This document shows, one piece after another, positions 31,310 through 40,342 of a stretch of DNA of 64,000 nt; within the stretch, counting starts at the first letter, position 1, and each line of letters begins with the position of its first letter. Under the pieces are notes generated by a model that did not search any database, was not told the origin of the DNA, and saw only the letters and a program-made list of their open reading frames with translations. This stretch comes from Micromonospora_I sp040659735 (GTDB lineage Bacteria > Actinomycetota > Actinomycetes > Mycobacteriales > Micromonosporaceae): the NCBI RefSeq assembly GCF_040659735.1, contig NZ_JBFANZ010000003.1:124001-188000 (forward strand), written 5' to 3'. The position numbers and the translations under genes are program-made.

Positions 31310-33961
31310 TCAGTCTCGGTGGAGGGTCAGGATCAGGTCGACGACCAGGGCGGTCCAGCCGGTCTGGTGCCAGGCGCCGAGGCCGGCCCCGTTGTCGCCG
31401 TGGAAATACTCCGGGAAGGCCACGAGGTCCTTCCAGTCCGGGTGCGTCTGGAACAGCTCGCACGCACCGTAGATCGGGCGACGGCCCCACGCGTCCGGCA
31501 CGAAGAGCGCGATCAGCCGCCGGGACAGATCGTCGGCGACCTCGGTGAGGGTGTGCTTCGCACCCGACCGGGTCGGGTACTCGACCAGCAGGTCGTCGCC
31601 GAAGAAGCCGGCGAAGTCACGCACCGCCGAGATGAGCAGGAAATTCGTCGGCATCCAGATCGGTCCGCGCCAGTTGGAGTTCCCCCCGAAGAGGCCACTC
31701 GTCGACTCCGCCGGCTCGTAGCCGACAGTGAAGTCCTGCCCGCCGAGCGACACGGTGAACGGCTCGTCGTGGTGCCGGCGGGACAGCGTGCGCAGCCCGT
31801 ACGGGGAGAGGAACTCGTCCTCGTCGAGCATCCGGGCGAGCACCCGCACGAGCTGGTCGGGGCCGACCATGGAGAGCAGGCGCTGCTGACGTCCGTCTCC
31901 CGCCAGCCGGCGCGCGCCGATCACGTCGGCGTACTCGGGTTTGTTGGTCAGGAACCAGCGCAGCCGGGCGGCGAGCTCGGGGAGCCGGGCCAGCGTCGCC
32001 GAACTGAGCGTGGTGGTGGCGGCCAGCGGAAGGAGGCCGACGACGGAGCGGACCCGCAGCGGGACCTTGCTGCCGTCGGGGAGCCGGAGCACGTCGTAGA
32101 AGAACGAGTCCTCGTCGTCCCAGAGCCCCTGTTCGTACGCGGCGGCCGCGATGTAGGTGAAGTGCTCGAAGAACTTGGTCGCGATGTCGGCGTAGGTGGG
32201 ATCGCGCACGGCGAGCGTGAGCGCCATGTCGAGCAGGTTGAGCGCGTACATGGCCATCCAGCCGGTGCCGTCGGACTGCTCCAGCACGCCGGCCACCGGC
32301 AGCGCCGCGGAGCGGTCGAACGGGCCGACGTTGTCCAGGCCGAGGAAGCCGCCCTCGAAGACGTTGTTGCCTCCGGCGTCCTTGCGGTTGACCCACCAGG
32401 TGAAGTTGAGCAGCAGCTTGTGCATGACGCGGGCCAGGAAGTCCACGTCACGCCCGCCGTCGATCTCGAAGACCTTCAACGCGGCCCAGGCGTGGACCGG
32501 TGGGTTGACGTCGCCGAACGCCCACTCGTACGCCGGGATCTGGCCGTTGGGGTGCAGGTACCACTCCCGCAGCAGCAACAGCAGCTGTTGTTTGGCGAAG
32601 CCAGGGTCGACACGGGCGATCGTGACGCAGTGGAAGGCCAGGTCCCAGGCGGCGTACCAGGGGTATTCCCAGGGGTCGGGCATGGAGATGACGTCGAAGC
32701 TGTTCATGTGCGACCAGGCGCTGTTGCGGCCGAACCGGCGGCCGGCCGGCGGCGCGGAGCCGGGGTCGCCGCGCAGCCACTGCGCCACGTCGAAGTGGTA
32801 GAACTGCTTGCCCCACATCAGGCCGGCGATGGCCTGCCGGGCGACCGCCGCCTCGTCGCGGGAGGCGCCGCGCGGGATGAGATCGGCGAAGAAGTCGTCG
32901 GCTTCGGCCCGGCGGGCGGCGACGGTGGTGTCGAAGTCGGCGGCGAGGTCCAGTCGGGGCGCCGGTCCGACGGCGGGCGGCGGCGCGGTGAGGCTGAGCC
33001 GCAGCCGGATCTCGGCCTGCCCGTGGGCCGGCACGTCGAGCACGTACTGCAGCGCGCCCTTGGTCCCGACGCCGTCCGGGTTGACCGTGTCGGCGCCGGC
33101 CACGACGTGGTCGTTGATCCCGTCCTTCGGGTACGGGGTGCGCCCCGGCAGCCCCCAGAGCCGCTCGGCGTTGGAGTCGTTGTCGCAGAGCAGCGTGGTC
33201 GGCGCGCCGTCGCCCTGCAGCACGAGCTGGCCGAGGTCGCCGTGCTGGCCGACGAGCCGGTCACCGTCGCCGGTGAGCGTCGGGATCTGGTCGCGGCCGG
33301 GGAGGCGCCACGCCCAGGTGTTGCGGAACCAGAGGGTCGGCAGCACGTGCAGCCGGGCTTCCTCGTCGCCCCGGTTGGCGACGGTGATCACCATGCAGAG
33401 GTCGGTCGGGCTGGCCTTGGCGTAGTCGACGGTGACGGCCCAGTAGCGGTCGTCGTCGAACACGCCGGTGTCGACCAGCTCGTACTCGGTCTCGTCGCGG
33501 CCACGCTCCGCGTTGACCCGGACCAGCTGGTCGTAGGGGAACTCGGCCTGGGGGTAGTGGTAGCGCCAGCGCATCCAGGAATGGGTGGGGGTGGAGTCCT
33601 GGTACCACCAGTACTCCTTGGCGTCCTCGCCGTGGTTGCCGCCGTCGCCGCCCAGCCCGAACATCCGCTCCTTGAGGATCGGGTCCTTGCCGTTCCAGAG
33701 AGCGAGCGCGAAGCAGAACGTCTGCCGGTCGTCGCAGATGCCCGCCATGCCGTCCTCGTTCCACCGGTAGGCGCGGGAGCGGGCATGATCATGCGGGAAG
33801 TAATCCCAGGCCGTGCCGTGCTCGCTGTAGTCCTCACGCACCGTGCCCCAGGCGCGCTCCGACACGTACGGCCCCCAGGCCCGCCATGCCTGCTCGCCCG
33901 CGTCGGCCTTCGCCAACCGGGTTCGCTCCGCGACGCTCCCCGTACTCCCCGCAACCGGCAC
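31310..33961 (-). CDS. GH63-type alpha-glucosidase (MGH1-like)
   Basis: This 883-aa cytoplasmic protein belongs to the GH63/MGH1-like group that includes glucosylglycerate and mannosylglycerate hydrolases. Segments WGPYVSERAWGTVREDYS near the start, then DYFPHDHARSRAYRWNEDG, and the (alpha/alpha)6-barrel parts SAWSHMNSFDVISMPD, PWYAAWDLAFH, WAFGDVNPPVHAWA and NSNWRGPIWMP are characteristic. The GTG at 33961 is chosen because GGAGGTGATC, a full match to the 16S anti-SD, lies 11 nt upstream; an ATG at 34018 would add 19 residues. It is divergent from a debranching-type glucosidase, suggesting alpha-glucan or glucosyl-osmolyte turnover. Confidence 0.85.
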   Translation of the reverse strand: MPVAGSTGSVAERTRLAKADAGEQAWRAWGPYVSERAWGTVREDYSEHGTAWDYFPHDHARSRAYRWNEDGMAGICDDRQTFCFALALWNGKDPILKERMFGLGGDGGNHGEDAKEYWWYQDSTPTHSWMRWRYHYPQAEFPYDQLVRVNAERGRDETEYELVDTGVFDDDRYWAVTVDYAKASPTDLCMVITVANRGDEEARLHVLPTLWFRNTWAWRLPGRDQIPTLTGDGDRLVGQHGDLGQLVLQGDGAPTTLLCDNDSNAERLWGLPGRTPYPKDGINDHVVAGADTVNPDGVGTKGALQYVLDVPAHGQAEIRLRLSLTAPPPAVGPAPRLDLAADFDTTVAARRAEADDFFADLIPRGASRDEAAVARQAIAGLMWGKQFYHFDVAQWLRGDPGSAPPAGRRFGRNSAWSHMNSFDVISMPDPWEYPWYAAWDLAFHCVTIARVDPGFAKQQLLLLLREWYLHPNGQIPAYEWAFGDVNPPVHAWAALKVFEIDGGRDVDFLARVMHKLLLNFTWWVNRKDAGGNNVFEGGFLGLDNVGPFDRSAALPVAGVLEQSDGTGWMAMYALNLLDMALTLAVRDPTYADIATKFFEHFTYIAAAAYEQGLWDDEDSFFYDVLRLPDGSKVPLRVRSVVGLLPLAATTTLSSATLARLPELAARLRWFLTNKPEYADVIGARRLAGDGRQQRLLSMVGPDQLVRVLARMLDEDEFLSPYGLRTLSRRHHDEPFTVSLGGQDFTVGYEPAESTSGLFGGNSNWRGPIWMPTNFLLISAVRDFAGFFGDDLLVEYPTRSGAKHTLTEVADDLSRRLIALFVPDAWGRRPIYGACELFQTHPDWKDLVAFPEYFHGDNGAGLGAWHQTGWTALVVDLILTLHRD

Positions 33962-34070
33962 TTCGGTGATCACCTCCGTATCCTCAATGTTCCAGACGAA
34001 CTTGACCACACTGGTCATTGTTCCCGTGGCGTGTTACAGCCACTTATCCCCGTATCGGGTTGGAGGGGCA

Positions 34071-36014
34071 TTGATCGAGATCAATTTTGGGCCGCAGGTC
34101 TGTGGCGACCTCGCCGCTGGCGCCACCCGCGAGTGGCTGGTCCCCGACGGCCTGGGTGGCTACGCCACGGGAACGGTGAGCGGGCTGCGCACCCGCCGCT
34201 ACCACGGCCTGCTGGTCGTCGCCGGGCCGACGCCCGCCGCCCGCCGGGTCGGCCTGGTGAGCCTGGACCCCGCACTGACCCTGCCGTCCGGGACCGAGGT
34301 CCGGTTCGGCACCCACGAGTGGGCCTCCGGCGCGCTGGACCCGACCGGCTTCGCGCTGCTGGAGCGCTTCGACCTGATCGACGGCGTGCCGCGCTGGCGG
34401 TGGCGGATCGGCGACGTGGTCATCGAGCGGGAGCTGGCGATGACGTACGGCAGCCCGTGCGTGGGCGTCGTGCACCGGCTGATCTCGGGCGGACCGGTGG
34501 AGCTGAGCCTGGCGGCGGTCTGCACCTGGCGTGACGCGCACGGGGAGCGCAACGCCGACGCCCCGCCGCCACGGATGGAGCAGGTCGAGAGCGGGGCCGT
34601 GATCGAGGGGGCCTACCGGATCGCCGGTCCCGGCTGGGAGCCGACCGGGCAGTGGTGGCACGGCGTGCACCACCGCGAGGAGGCCGCGCGGGGGCTGCAG
34701 GCGCAGGAGGACCTCTGGTACGCGGGGCAGTTCGCCGGGCGGCTCGAGCGCCCCGGCGACGTGATCGAGGTCACCGCGTGGGCCGGCGAGCTCGGCGAGC
34801 GGCCGGCGCCGGCGGAGCAGATCGTCACCACGGCGCGGCGGCGCAACCGGGCCGTGGTGAATTCGGCGAAGCCGACCGACGAGGTGGAGGCGACGCTGGC
34901 GCTCGCCGCGGACGCGTTCGTGGTCGACGCCGGCAACGGGCCGGACGTGGTCGCCGGCTATCCGTGGTTCGGCGTCTGGTCGCGGGACACGATGATCGCG
35001 TACGAGGGGCTGCTGCTCTGCACCGGCCGGGCCGACGAAGGGCGGGCGCTGCTGCGGACGTACGCGGCGACGCTCTCGGAGGGGATGCTCGCCAACACCG
35101 CCGACACGGGCACCGTCGAATACAACACGGTCGACGCGACGCTCTGGTTCCTGCACGCGGTGGATCGGCACGTGGCCGCCACCGGCGACACCGACCTCGC
35201 CGCCGAGCTGCTGCCGGCGCTGCGGGACATCGTCGCCGCGCATCTCACCGGCACCCGGTACGGCATCCGGGTCGATCCGGCCGACGGCCTGCTCACCCAG
35301 GGCGCCGCGGGCGCGGCGTTGACCTGGATGGACGCCCGGGTCTACGGGGTGCCGATCACGCCACGGGAAGGCAAGCCGGTCGAGGTCAACGCGCTGTGGG
35401 TCAACGGACTGGCGGCGGTCACCGAGCTGGCCCAGCTGATCGGGGCGGATCCGGGGGCGGCGGCGACGGCGCATCCACGGGCGTCCGAGTCGTTCCGCAA
35501 CCGCTTCCCGGCGCCATCCGGCGGGCTCTACGACGTGGTGGACGCCCCCGCCCACGCCCACTATCCGCTCGGCGGGGACCCCCGGCAGGACGACGACGCG
35601 TTCCGCCCCAACCAGCTGTTCGCGTGGTCGCTGCCGTACGCCCCGCTGGAGCCGGAGGCCGAGCCGCTGCGCGCGATCGCCGCCGCCCTGCTGACCCCGC
35701 TCGGGCTGCGCAGCCTCGCGCCGGGCTCCCCCGACTACTGCGAGCGGCACCGGGGCGCTCCGGCGCAGCGCGACGGCGCCTACCACCAGGGAACCGTCTG
35801 GCCGTGGCTGATCGGCCCCTACGCCACGGCAGCCGACCGCGCCAACCTTCCAGTTCATGCCATGTTCACCGGCCTGGAGTCTCATTTGACCGAATTTGGC
35901 TTAGGCTCGGTCAGTGAGACCGCGGACGCCCAGCCTCCGCACTTCGCCACCGGGTGCCCCTTCCAGGCCTGGTCGGTGGCGGAGTTGCTGCGCGCCCGAC
36001 GGCTCGTCCGCTGA
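34071..36014 (+). CDS. Amylo-alpha-1,6-glucosidase-type debranching protein
   Basis: This 647-aa protein has the GDE N-terminal beta domain (~1-270; EWLVPDGLGGYATGTVSGLRTRRYHGLLV) and the GDE C-terminal (alpha/alpha)6 barrel (~290-640; GYPWFGVWSRDTMIAYEGLLL, ANTADTGTVEYNTVDATLWFL, VEVNALWVNGLA, GAYHQGTVWPWLIGPY). It should cleave alpha-1,6-glucosyl stubs of glycogen-like glucans. The TTG start at 34071 has GGAGG six bases upstream; the longer frame upstream belongs to the divergent promoter region. It runs into a GT4 gene 141 bp downstream. Confidence 0.9.
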   Translation: MIEINFGPQVCGDLAAGATREWLVPDGLGGYATGTVSGLRTRRYHGLLVVAGPTPAARRVGLVSLDPALTLPSGTEVRFGTHEWASGALDPTGFALLERFDLIDGVPRWRWRIGDVVIERELAMTYGSPCVGVVHRLISGGPVELSLAAVCTWRDAHGERNADAPPPRMEQVESGAVIEGAYRIAGPGWEPTGQWWHGVHHREEAARGLQAQEDLWYAGQFAGRLERPGDVIEVTAWAGELGERPAPAEQIVTTARRRNRAVVNSAKPTDEVEATLALAADAFVVDAGNGPDVVAGYPWFGVWSRDTMIAYEGLLLCTGRADEGRALLRTYAATLSEGMLANTADTGTVEYNTVDATLWFLHAVDRHVAATGDTDLAAELLPALRDIVAAHLTGTRYGIRVDPADGLLTQGAAGAALTWMDARVYGVPITPREGKPVEVNALWVNGLAAVTELAQLIGADPGAAATAHPRASESFRNRFPAPSGGLYDVVDAPAHAHYPLGGDPRQDDDAFRPNQLFAWSLPYAPLEPEAEPLRAIAAALLTPLGLRSLAPGSPDYCERHRGAPAQRDGAYHQGTVWPWLIGPYATAADRANLPVHAMFTGLESHLTEFGLGSVSETADAQPPHFATGCPFQAWSVAELLRARRLVR

Positions 36015-36155
36015 CCGTTACACGTCGGCAACGAGGGCGTCTTCGCTGGTTATCGCGGCACCGGCACGATGGGCCGCAACCCGACGACGCGCCGGCACCG
36101 GGGAGGTGTCCGGACGCGCGCGCCCTGGAGCCTGACGACAAGGGGGGCCGTGCCG

Positions 36156-37487
36156 ATGTCACGTAACGCAGAGGTGATCGATATCCGGATGCCGCGACGG
36201 CAGCGGGTGCTGATGCTCTCCTGGGAATACCCGCCCGTGGTGGTCGGTGGGCTCGGCCGCCATGTGCACGCGCTCTCGGTCGCGCTCGTCGCCGCCGGCC
36301 ACGAGGTCACCGTCGTCACCCGGCACGCCGACGGCGCGCCCCTCGAGGAGTACGCGGACGGCGTCCGGGTCATCCGCGTCCCCGAGGACCCTCCCGTCTT
36401 CCCGCTCGCCACGCCGTCCCTGCTGGCCTGGACCATGGCGTTCAACCACACGCTGACCCGCGCCGCGCTGCGCGCCGCCCAGTCCGGCGGGTACGACGTC
36501 ATCCACGCCCACGACTGGCTCGTGGCGCACACCGCGGTCACCCTCAAGGAGCACCTCGACATCCCCCTGGTGACGACCATCCACGCCACCGAGGCCGGAC
36601 GGCACCAGGGCTGGCTCCCGGAGGAGATGAACAAGGCGATCCACTCCGTCGAGTGGTGGCTGAGCCAGGAGTCGGGACGGGTGATCGTCTGCTCCGGTTA
36701 CATGAAGTGGGAGGTCAACCGGCTGTTGGACGTGGACGGCAGCCGGGTGGAGATCATTCCCAATGGCGTCGACGACCGGGTCTGGCAGGCCGCGCCCCGG
36801 GCGGTCGCCTCGGCCCGCGCCCGCTTCGCCGCCGACGGCCCGCTGATCGGCTTCGCCGGGCGCCTGGTCTACGAGAAGGGCGTCCAGCATCTCGTGCACG
36901 CCGTTCCGCACCTGCGCGACCGCCACCCCGGACTCCGCGTGGTGATCGCCGGCGACGGCCCGTACCGGCCGGAACTGCAGGAGGAGGCGCGGCGGCTGAA
37001 GCTGGACGGGACGCTGGCCTTCGCGGGATTCATGACCGAGTCGCAGCTCCCCGCGGTGCTCGCCGCCACCGACGCGACCGTGGTGCCGAGCCTCTACGAG
37101 CCCTTCGGCATGGTCGCCCTCGAAGCCGCCGCCGCCGGCGCGCCGCTCGCGGTCGCCGCGACCGGTGGTCTGGCCGAGATCGTGGAGCCGGGGGTCACCG
37201 GGGTCACCTTTCCGCACAGCGACCCGGCGGCGCTGGCGGCCGCGGTCGACGTGCTGCTCGACGACGAGATGTTCGCGCGGCGGGTGGCCCGGCAGGCCCG
37301 CACGATGGTGGCGGAACGCTACGGCTGGTCGACGATCGCGGCCCGCACGGCGGCGACGTACGCCACCGCGCAACGGGAGGCCGCCGGCTTCAGCACCCGT
37401 CGGGCGGCGGCGCAGCTCGTCGACGGGCGGCCGACGATCGTGATCCGGGAGGGGAATCTCCTCGCGCTCGACGGCGCCGCCTCCTGA
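36156..37487 (+). CDS. GT4-family glycosyltransferase
   Basis: This 443-aa GT-B transferase starts with LMLSWEYPPVVVGGLGRHVHAL, close to glycogen/maltosyl synthases of GT4. The C-terminal half has GFAGRLVYEKGVQHL and the donor-binding PSLYEPFGMVALEAAAAG, the E-x7-E site. It probably transfers glucose from a nucleotide sugar to a glucan or small acceptor. ATG 36156 has a GGGGGG tract 8 nt upstream; GTG 36150 is an alternative. The grouping with a GH63 enzyme and a debranching enzyme suggests one glucan or glucoside pathway, but the product is not known. Confidence 0.85.
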   Translation: MSRNAEVIDIRMPRRQRVLMLSWEYPPVVVGGLGRHVHALSVALVAAGHEVTVVTRHADGAPLEEYADGVRVIRVPEDPPVFPLATPSLLAWTMAFNHTLTRAALRAAQSGGYDVIHAHDWLVAHTAVTLKEHLDIPLVTTIHATEAGRHQGWLPEEMNKAIHSVEWWLSQESGRVIVCSGYMKWEVNRLLDVDGSRVEIIPNGVDDRVWQAAPRAVASARARFAADGPLIGFAGRLVYEKGVQHLVHAVPHLRDRHPGLRVVIAGDGPYRPELQEEARRLKLDGTLAFAGFMTESQLPAVLAATDATVVPSLYEPFGMVALEAAAAGAPLAVAATGGLAEIVEPGVTGVTFPHSDPAALAAAVDVLLDDEMFARRVARQARTMVAERYGWSTIAARTAATYATAQREAAGFSTRRAAAQLVDGRPTIVIREGNLLALDGAAS

Positions 37488-37809
37488 GGACCGTCCACAC
37501 ACGACGCTCACGACGCGTCTCCCTGTCGTGGCTTCTGGTTACGCCCGCGACACGCACGCGATGCCTGTCGCCGACCCGACGCAGGAGACCTCGCTCACCC
37601 ACGCCGTGCGTCGGCACGCGCGATCATCACGCCGCTGAGCTGCGAGGAAGGGCCCCGTGCTCACACTCCCCACAGAGCAGGAAGCCGTCCCGGGCATCCA
37701 TCGCCGTTGACCTGTCCTCCACTATGGAGTGATCGGTAATTGCCCGTCGACAGAGTGTTTGGCACAGTGGCGACGCTACGCAGGATGACCTTGGGGAGAG
37801 TGCACGACG
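37488..37809. other. Intergenic region before the YdjM-like gene
   Basis: These 322 bp contain no supported gene. CTCCA-CTA-TGGAG (37717-37729) is a small perfect inverted repeat that could be an operator. TTGCCC followed 17 bp later by CACAGT is a weak promoter-like pair. GGGGAGAG before ATG 37810 is the ribosome site. Confidence 0.4.
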
Positions 37810-38619
37810 ATGATGGGGCCATCCCATGCGCTGTCCGGCGCCGCGACGTGGCTGGCGGGATCCTGGGCGCTGGATCACTTCGCCGACTACCACCAGTCGC
37901 CACTGGCGATCGCCGTCGGCACCGCGGTCTGCGCGGGCGGAGCGCTCTTCCCCGACCTTGACCTTTCCGGCAAGGTGACCCGCAACCAGGGCGGCGCCAC
38001 CGTGGCACGCACCTTCGGCGTGGTGTCGCTCTTCATCGCCGAGGTGATCGAGAAGATCTCCCTCGGCGTCTACACGGCGACCAAGCTGAGCAAGGACCCG
38101 TTCCGCAACAACGGACACCGGACCCTGACCCACACCCTTCCGTTCACCGTGCTGGTGGGCTGGGGCACCACCGCGCTCTGCGCGCACTACGGCAAGTGGG
38201 CCGTGATCGGGATCCTGTTCTTCATGATCGGGCTCGCGCTCCGCGGCCTCTTCGACGAGTGGGCGAAGCGGGCCGGTTGGGTGATCGTCACGCTCGTCTC
38301 ACTCGGCGCCGCCTACTTCACCTACCTCAACCTCCCCGGCGACCGCGGCTATCCGATGATCGGGCTCGCCGTCGGCGTCGGCTGCTTCATGCACATCATG
38401 GGCGACATCATCACCAGCGCCGGCGTACCGATCCTCTGGCCCATCCCGATCGGCCGACGGATGTGGCGCATGATCGGCATCCCGAACAGCATCGCGGTCG
38501 AGGTCGGCGGCAAGATCGAGGTTCTGGTCGTCCGCGGCGCCCTCACCGTGATTTCCCTCCTCTCCACCGCCGGTCTGCTGGCCCCGGCCGTCCTCCGCCG
38601 GTTCAATATCAACCTGTGA
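37810..38619 (+). CDS. YdjM-like membrane-bound metal-dependent hydrolase
   Basis: This 269-aa protein opens with MMGPSHALSGAATWLAG and has ALFPDLDL and NNGHRTLTHTLPF, the conserved His/Asp metal ligands of the YdjM (DUF457) inner-membrane family. Five or so hydrophobic helices and HIMGDIITSAGVPILWPIP complete the pattern. The substrate is unknown; in E. coli ydjM is in the SOS regulon, but no LexA box was recognised here. GTGA overlap with the amidohydrolase gene implies coupled translation. Confidence 0.82.
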   Translation: MMGPSHALSGAATWLAGSWALDHFADYHQSPLAIAVGTAVCAGGALFPDLDLSGKVTRNQGGATVARTFGVVSLFIAEVIEKISLGVYTATKLSKDPFRNNGHRTLTHTLPFTVLVGWGTTALCAHYGKWAVIGILFFMIGLALRGLFDEWAKRAGWVIVTLVSLGAAYFTYLNLPGDRGYPMIGLAVGVGCFMHIMGDIITSAGVPILWPIPIGRRMWRMIGIPNSIAVEVGGKIEVLVVRGALTVISLLSTAGLLAPAVLRRFNINL

Positions 38620-39506
38620 CCCTTCCTACGAGCGACGCCGAGGTACCGGCCTTCTGGCAGGCCCTCGGCCTGCCCGGCCTCGCCGACGTGCACGTGCACT
38701 TCATGCCACCGCGGCTGCTCCGCAAGGTGTGGGCCTACTTCGACGCCGCCGGCCCGCTGGTCGGCGTCGAATGGCCCATCCGGTACCGGTGGCCCGACGA
38801 GGAGCGGGTGGCCCACCTCCGGGAGATGGGCGTACGGGCGTTCACCGCGCTCGCGTACGCCCACCGGCCCGGCATGGCCACCGACCTCAACAACTGGGCC
38901 CTCGACTTCGCCCGCACCACGCCGGGCTGCGTCCCGTCGGCAACCTTCTACCCCGAGCCCGGCGCCGCCGGATACGTCGCCGCCGCCATCGACGCCGGCG
39001 CCCGCGTCTTCAAGGTGCACCTGCAGGTCGGCGGCTTCGCCCCCACGGTCCCCGAACTCGACCCGGTCTGGGGACTGCTCGCCGACGCCGGCGTGCCGGT
39101 CGTCGTGCACGCCGGCCACGCCCCGGTCGGCACCGCACACACCGGTCCCGAGCCGTTCACACAGCTCCTCGCCCGGCACCCGGCGCTGACCGCGGTCGTG
39201 GCGCACCTGGGCGCGCCCGACTACGAGCCGTTCCTGGCGCTGGCCGAGAAGTACGAGCGGGTGGCGTTGGACACGACCATGGCGTTCACCACGTTCTTCG
39301 ATCAGTTCATGCCCTTCCCCACCGCTGCCCTGCCCCGGCTGCGCGAGCTCGGGCTGGCCGGCAAGGTGCTGCTCGGCAGCGACTTCCCGAACATCCCCTA
39401 CCCGTACGCCGAGCAACTCGCCGCCCTGGCCCGCCTCGACCTCGGCGACGCCTGGCTGCGCGCGGTCTGCTGGGAGAACACCGCCCGCCTCTTCGACCTG
39501 CGGTGA
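38616..39506 (+). CDS. Amidohydrolase-family (TIM-barrel) protein
   Basis: This 296-aa protein is of the amidohydrolase 2 type: the metal motif HxH in LADVHVHFMPP, a mid-barrel VVVHAGHAP, VVAHLGAPDY, and the final GSDFPNIPYP Asp. Related enzymes hydrolyse lactones or decarboxylate aromatic acids; the substrate here is unknown. The GTG start lies within the stop of the YdjM-like gene (GTGA), so the two are expected to be made together. Confidence 0.83.
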   Translation: MTLPTSDAEVPAFWQALGLPGLADVHVHFMPPRLLRKVWAYFDAAGPLVGVEWPIRYRWPDEERVAHLREMGVRAFTALAYAHRPGMATDLNNWALDFARTTPGCVPSATFYPEPGAAGYVAAAIDAGARVFKVHLQVGGFAPTVPELDPVWGLLADAGVPVVVHAGHAPVGTAHTGPEPFTQLLARHPALTAVVAHLGAPDYEPFLALAEKYERVALDTTMAFTTFFDQFMPFPTAALPRLRELGLAGKVLLGSDFPNIPYPYAEQLAALARLDLGDAWLRAVCWENTARLFDLR

Positions 39507-39528
39507 CCGGGGAGGGGTGCCGGCGTCG

Positions 39529-40152
39529 TTACGACGCCGGCACCCGCTGACTCGGCACGGAGAGCCCCCACTCCGCGACCAACTCGGGCGTGTCGACCCG
39601 ACTGCCGTCGGCGATGCCGTCACAGGAGACGTCGACCACCTCCTCGCGATGGGCGAGCAGGTAGGGCCGGGCACCCCCGTCCGTGTTACCCAGGTCCGAG
39701 ATCGCCGGCCAGTGTTTGCGACCGAAGACCATCGGATAGTTGCGCAGCCCGCCGTACGTGGCGCAGACCAGCACATCCGGATACGGCAACGCGGAGACCC
39801 GCCGTAGCGCCTCGTGCGTGATCCCCGGCATGTCGACGGGCATCACGGCAACGGCTTCGACCGCGCTCATGGTCAGCGCGCCGAGCCCCACGCGGAGCGA
39901 GGAACCGAGACCCGTCCCCCAGGCGCGGTTGACGACCACACTCGCTCCGCGCAGATCCGCGGTCGCCTGAACCTCCTCCGCCCCGGCCCCGAGGACCACG
40001 ACGACGGGTGCGAGATCCGCCTCCCGCACGGTGTCCAACACCCGCTCCACCAGGAGTCTGTCCCCCTGATAGAGCAGCGCCTCCGGGCCGCCGATGTTGC
40101 GGCCGCCGCCCGCGGCAATAATCATTCCTGCTGTCCGGCTCAGCTGTGTCAC
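39529..40152 (-). CDS. MobA-like nucleotidyltransferase (MocA type)
   Basis: This 207-aa protein has an NTP-transferase Rossmann fold: GMIIAAGGGRNIGGPEALL is the nucleotide loop, AVAVMPVDMPGIT the metal-binding Asp region, and YPMVFGRKHWPAI and NTDGGARPYL are conserved later parts. This fits molybdenum-cofactor cytidylyl/guanylyl transferases. The normal loop reads AAGxSxRMG; here it reads AAGGGRNIGG, so the exact donor is uncertain. No molybdenum-enzyme genes adjoin it. GTG 40152 with GGCGGGG upstream is preferred over an ATG nine bases earlier. Confidence 0.78.
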   Translation of the reverse strand: MTQLSRTAGMIIAAGGGRNIGGPEALLYQGDRLLVERVLDTVREADLAPVVVVLGAGAEEVQATADLRGASVVVNRAWGTGLGSSLRVGLGALTMSAVEAVAVMPVDMPGITHEALRRVSALPYPDVLVCATYGGLRNYPMVFGRKHWPAISDLGNTDGGARPYLLAHREEVVDVSCDGIADGSRVDTPELVAEWGLSVPSQRVPAS

Positions 40153-40211
40153 CCCCGCCATGGTGACCAACCACCCCGCCCGGCCACGTGGCCCGTGGCG
40201 GTGCATGCGAC

Positions 40212-40233
40212 GCGGACGGCCTTGGCCGTCCGC
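40212..40233. terminator. Perfect 10-bp hairpin
   Basis: GCGGACGGCC (40212-40221) and GGCCGTCCGC (40224-40233) are perfect arms around a TT loop, in the 190-bp gap between the DNA-polymerase-like gene and the MobA-like gene. It probably terminates the former; no T-run follows. Confidence 0.45.
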
Positions 40234-40342
40234 CATGGAATGACCGGCGATGCCGGTCGGGGATCGTGCGGGCGATACACACACCCGCACCGACCCCGTG
40301 AAGCGCACACCGGACCAACGAGCAGGGGCGGCTCAGGTGGCG

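Noticed and set aside
31319..34534. Very long open frame (1071 codons) on the plus strand opposite the GH63-type gene
   Set aside because: It is the GC-rich antisense shadow of the minus-strand gene: low-complexity Arg/Gly/Val-rich sequence without any recognisable motif, no ribosome site, and the opposite frame carries clear enzyme motifs.
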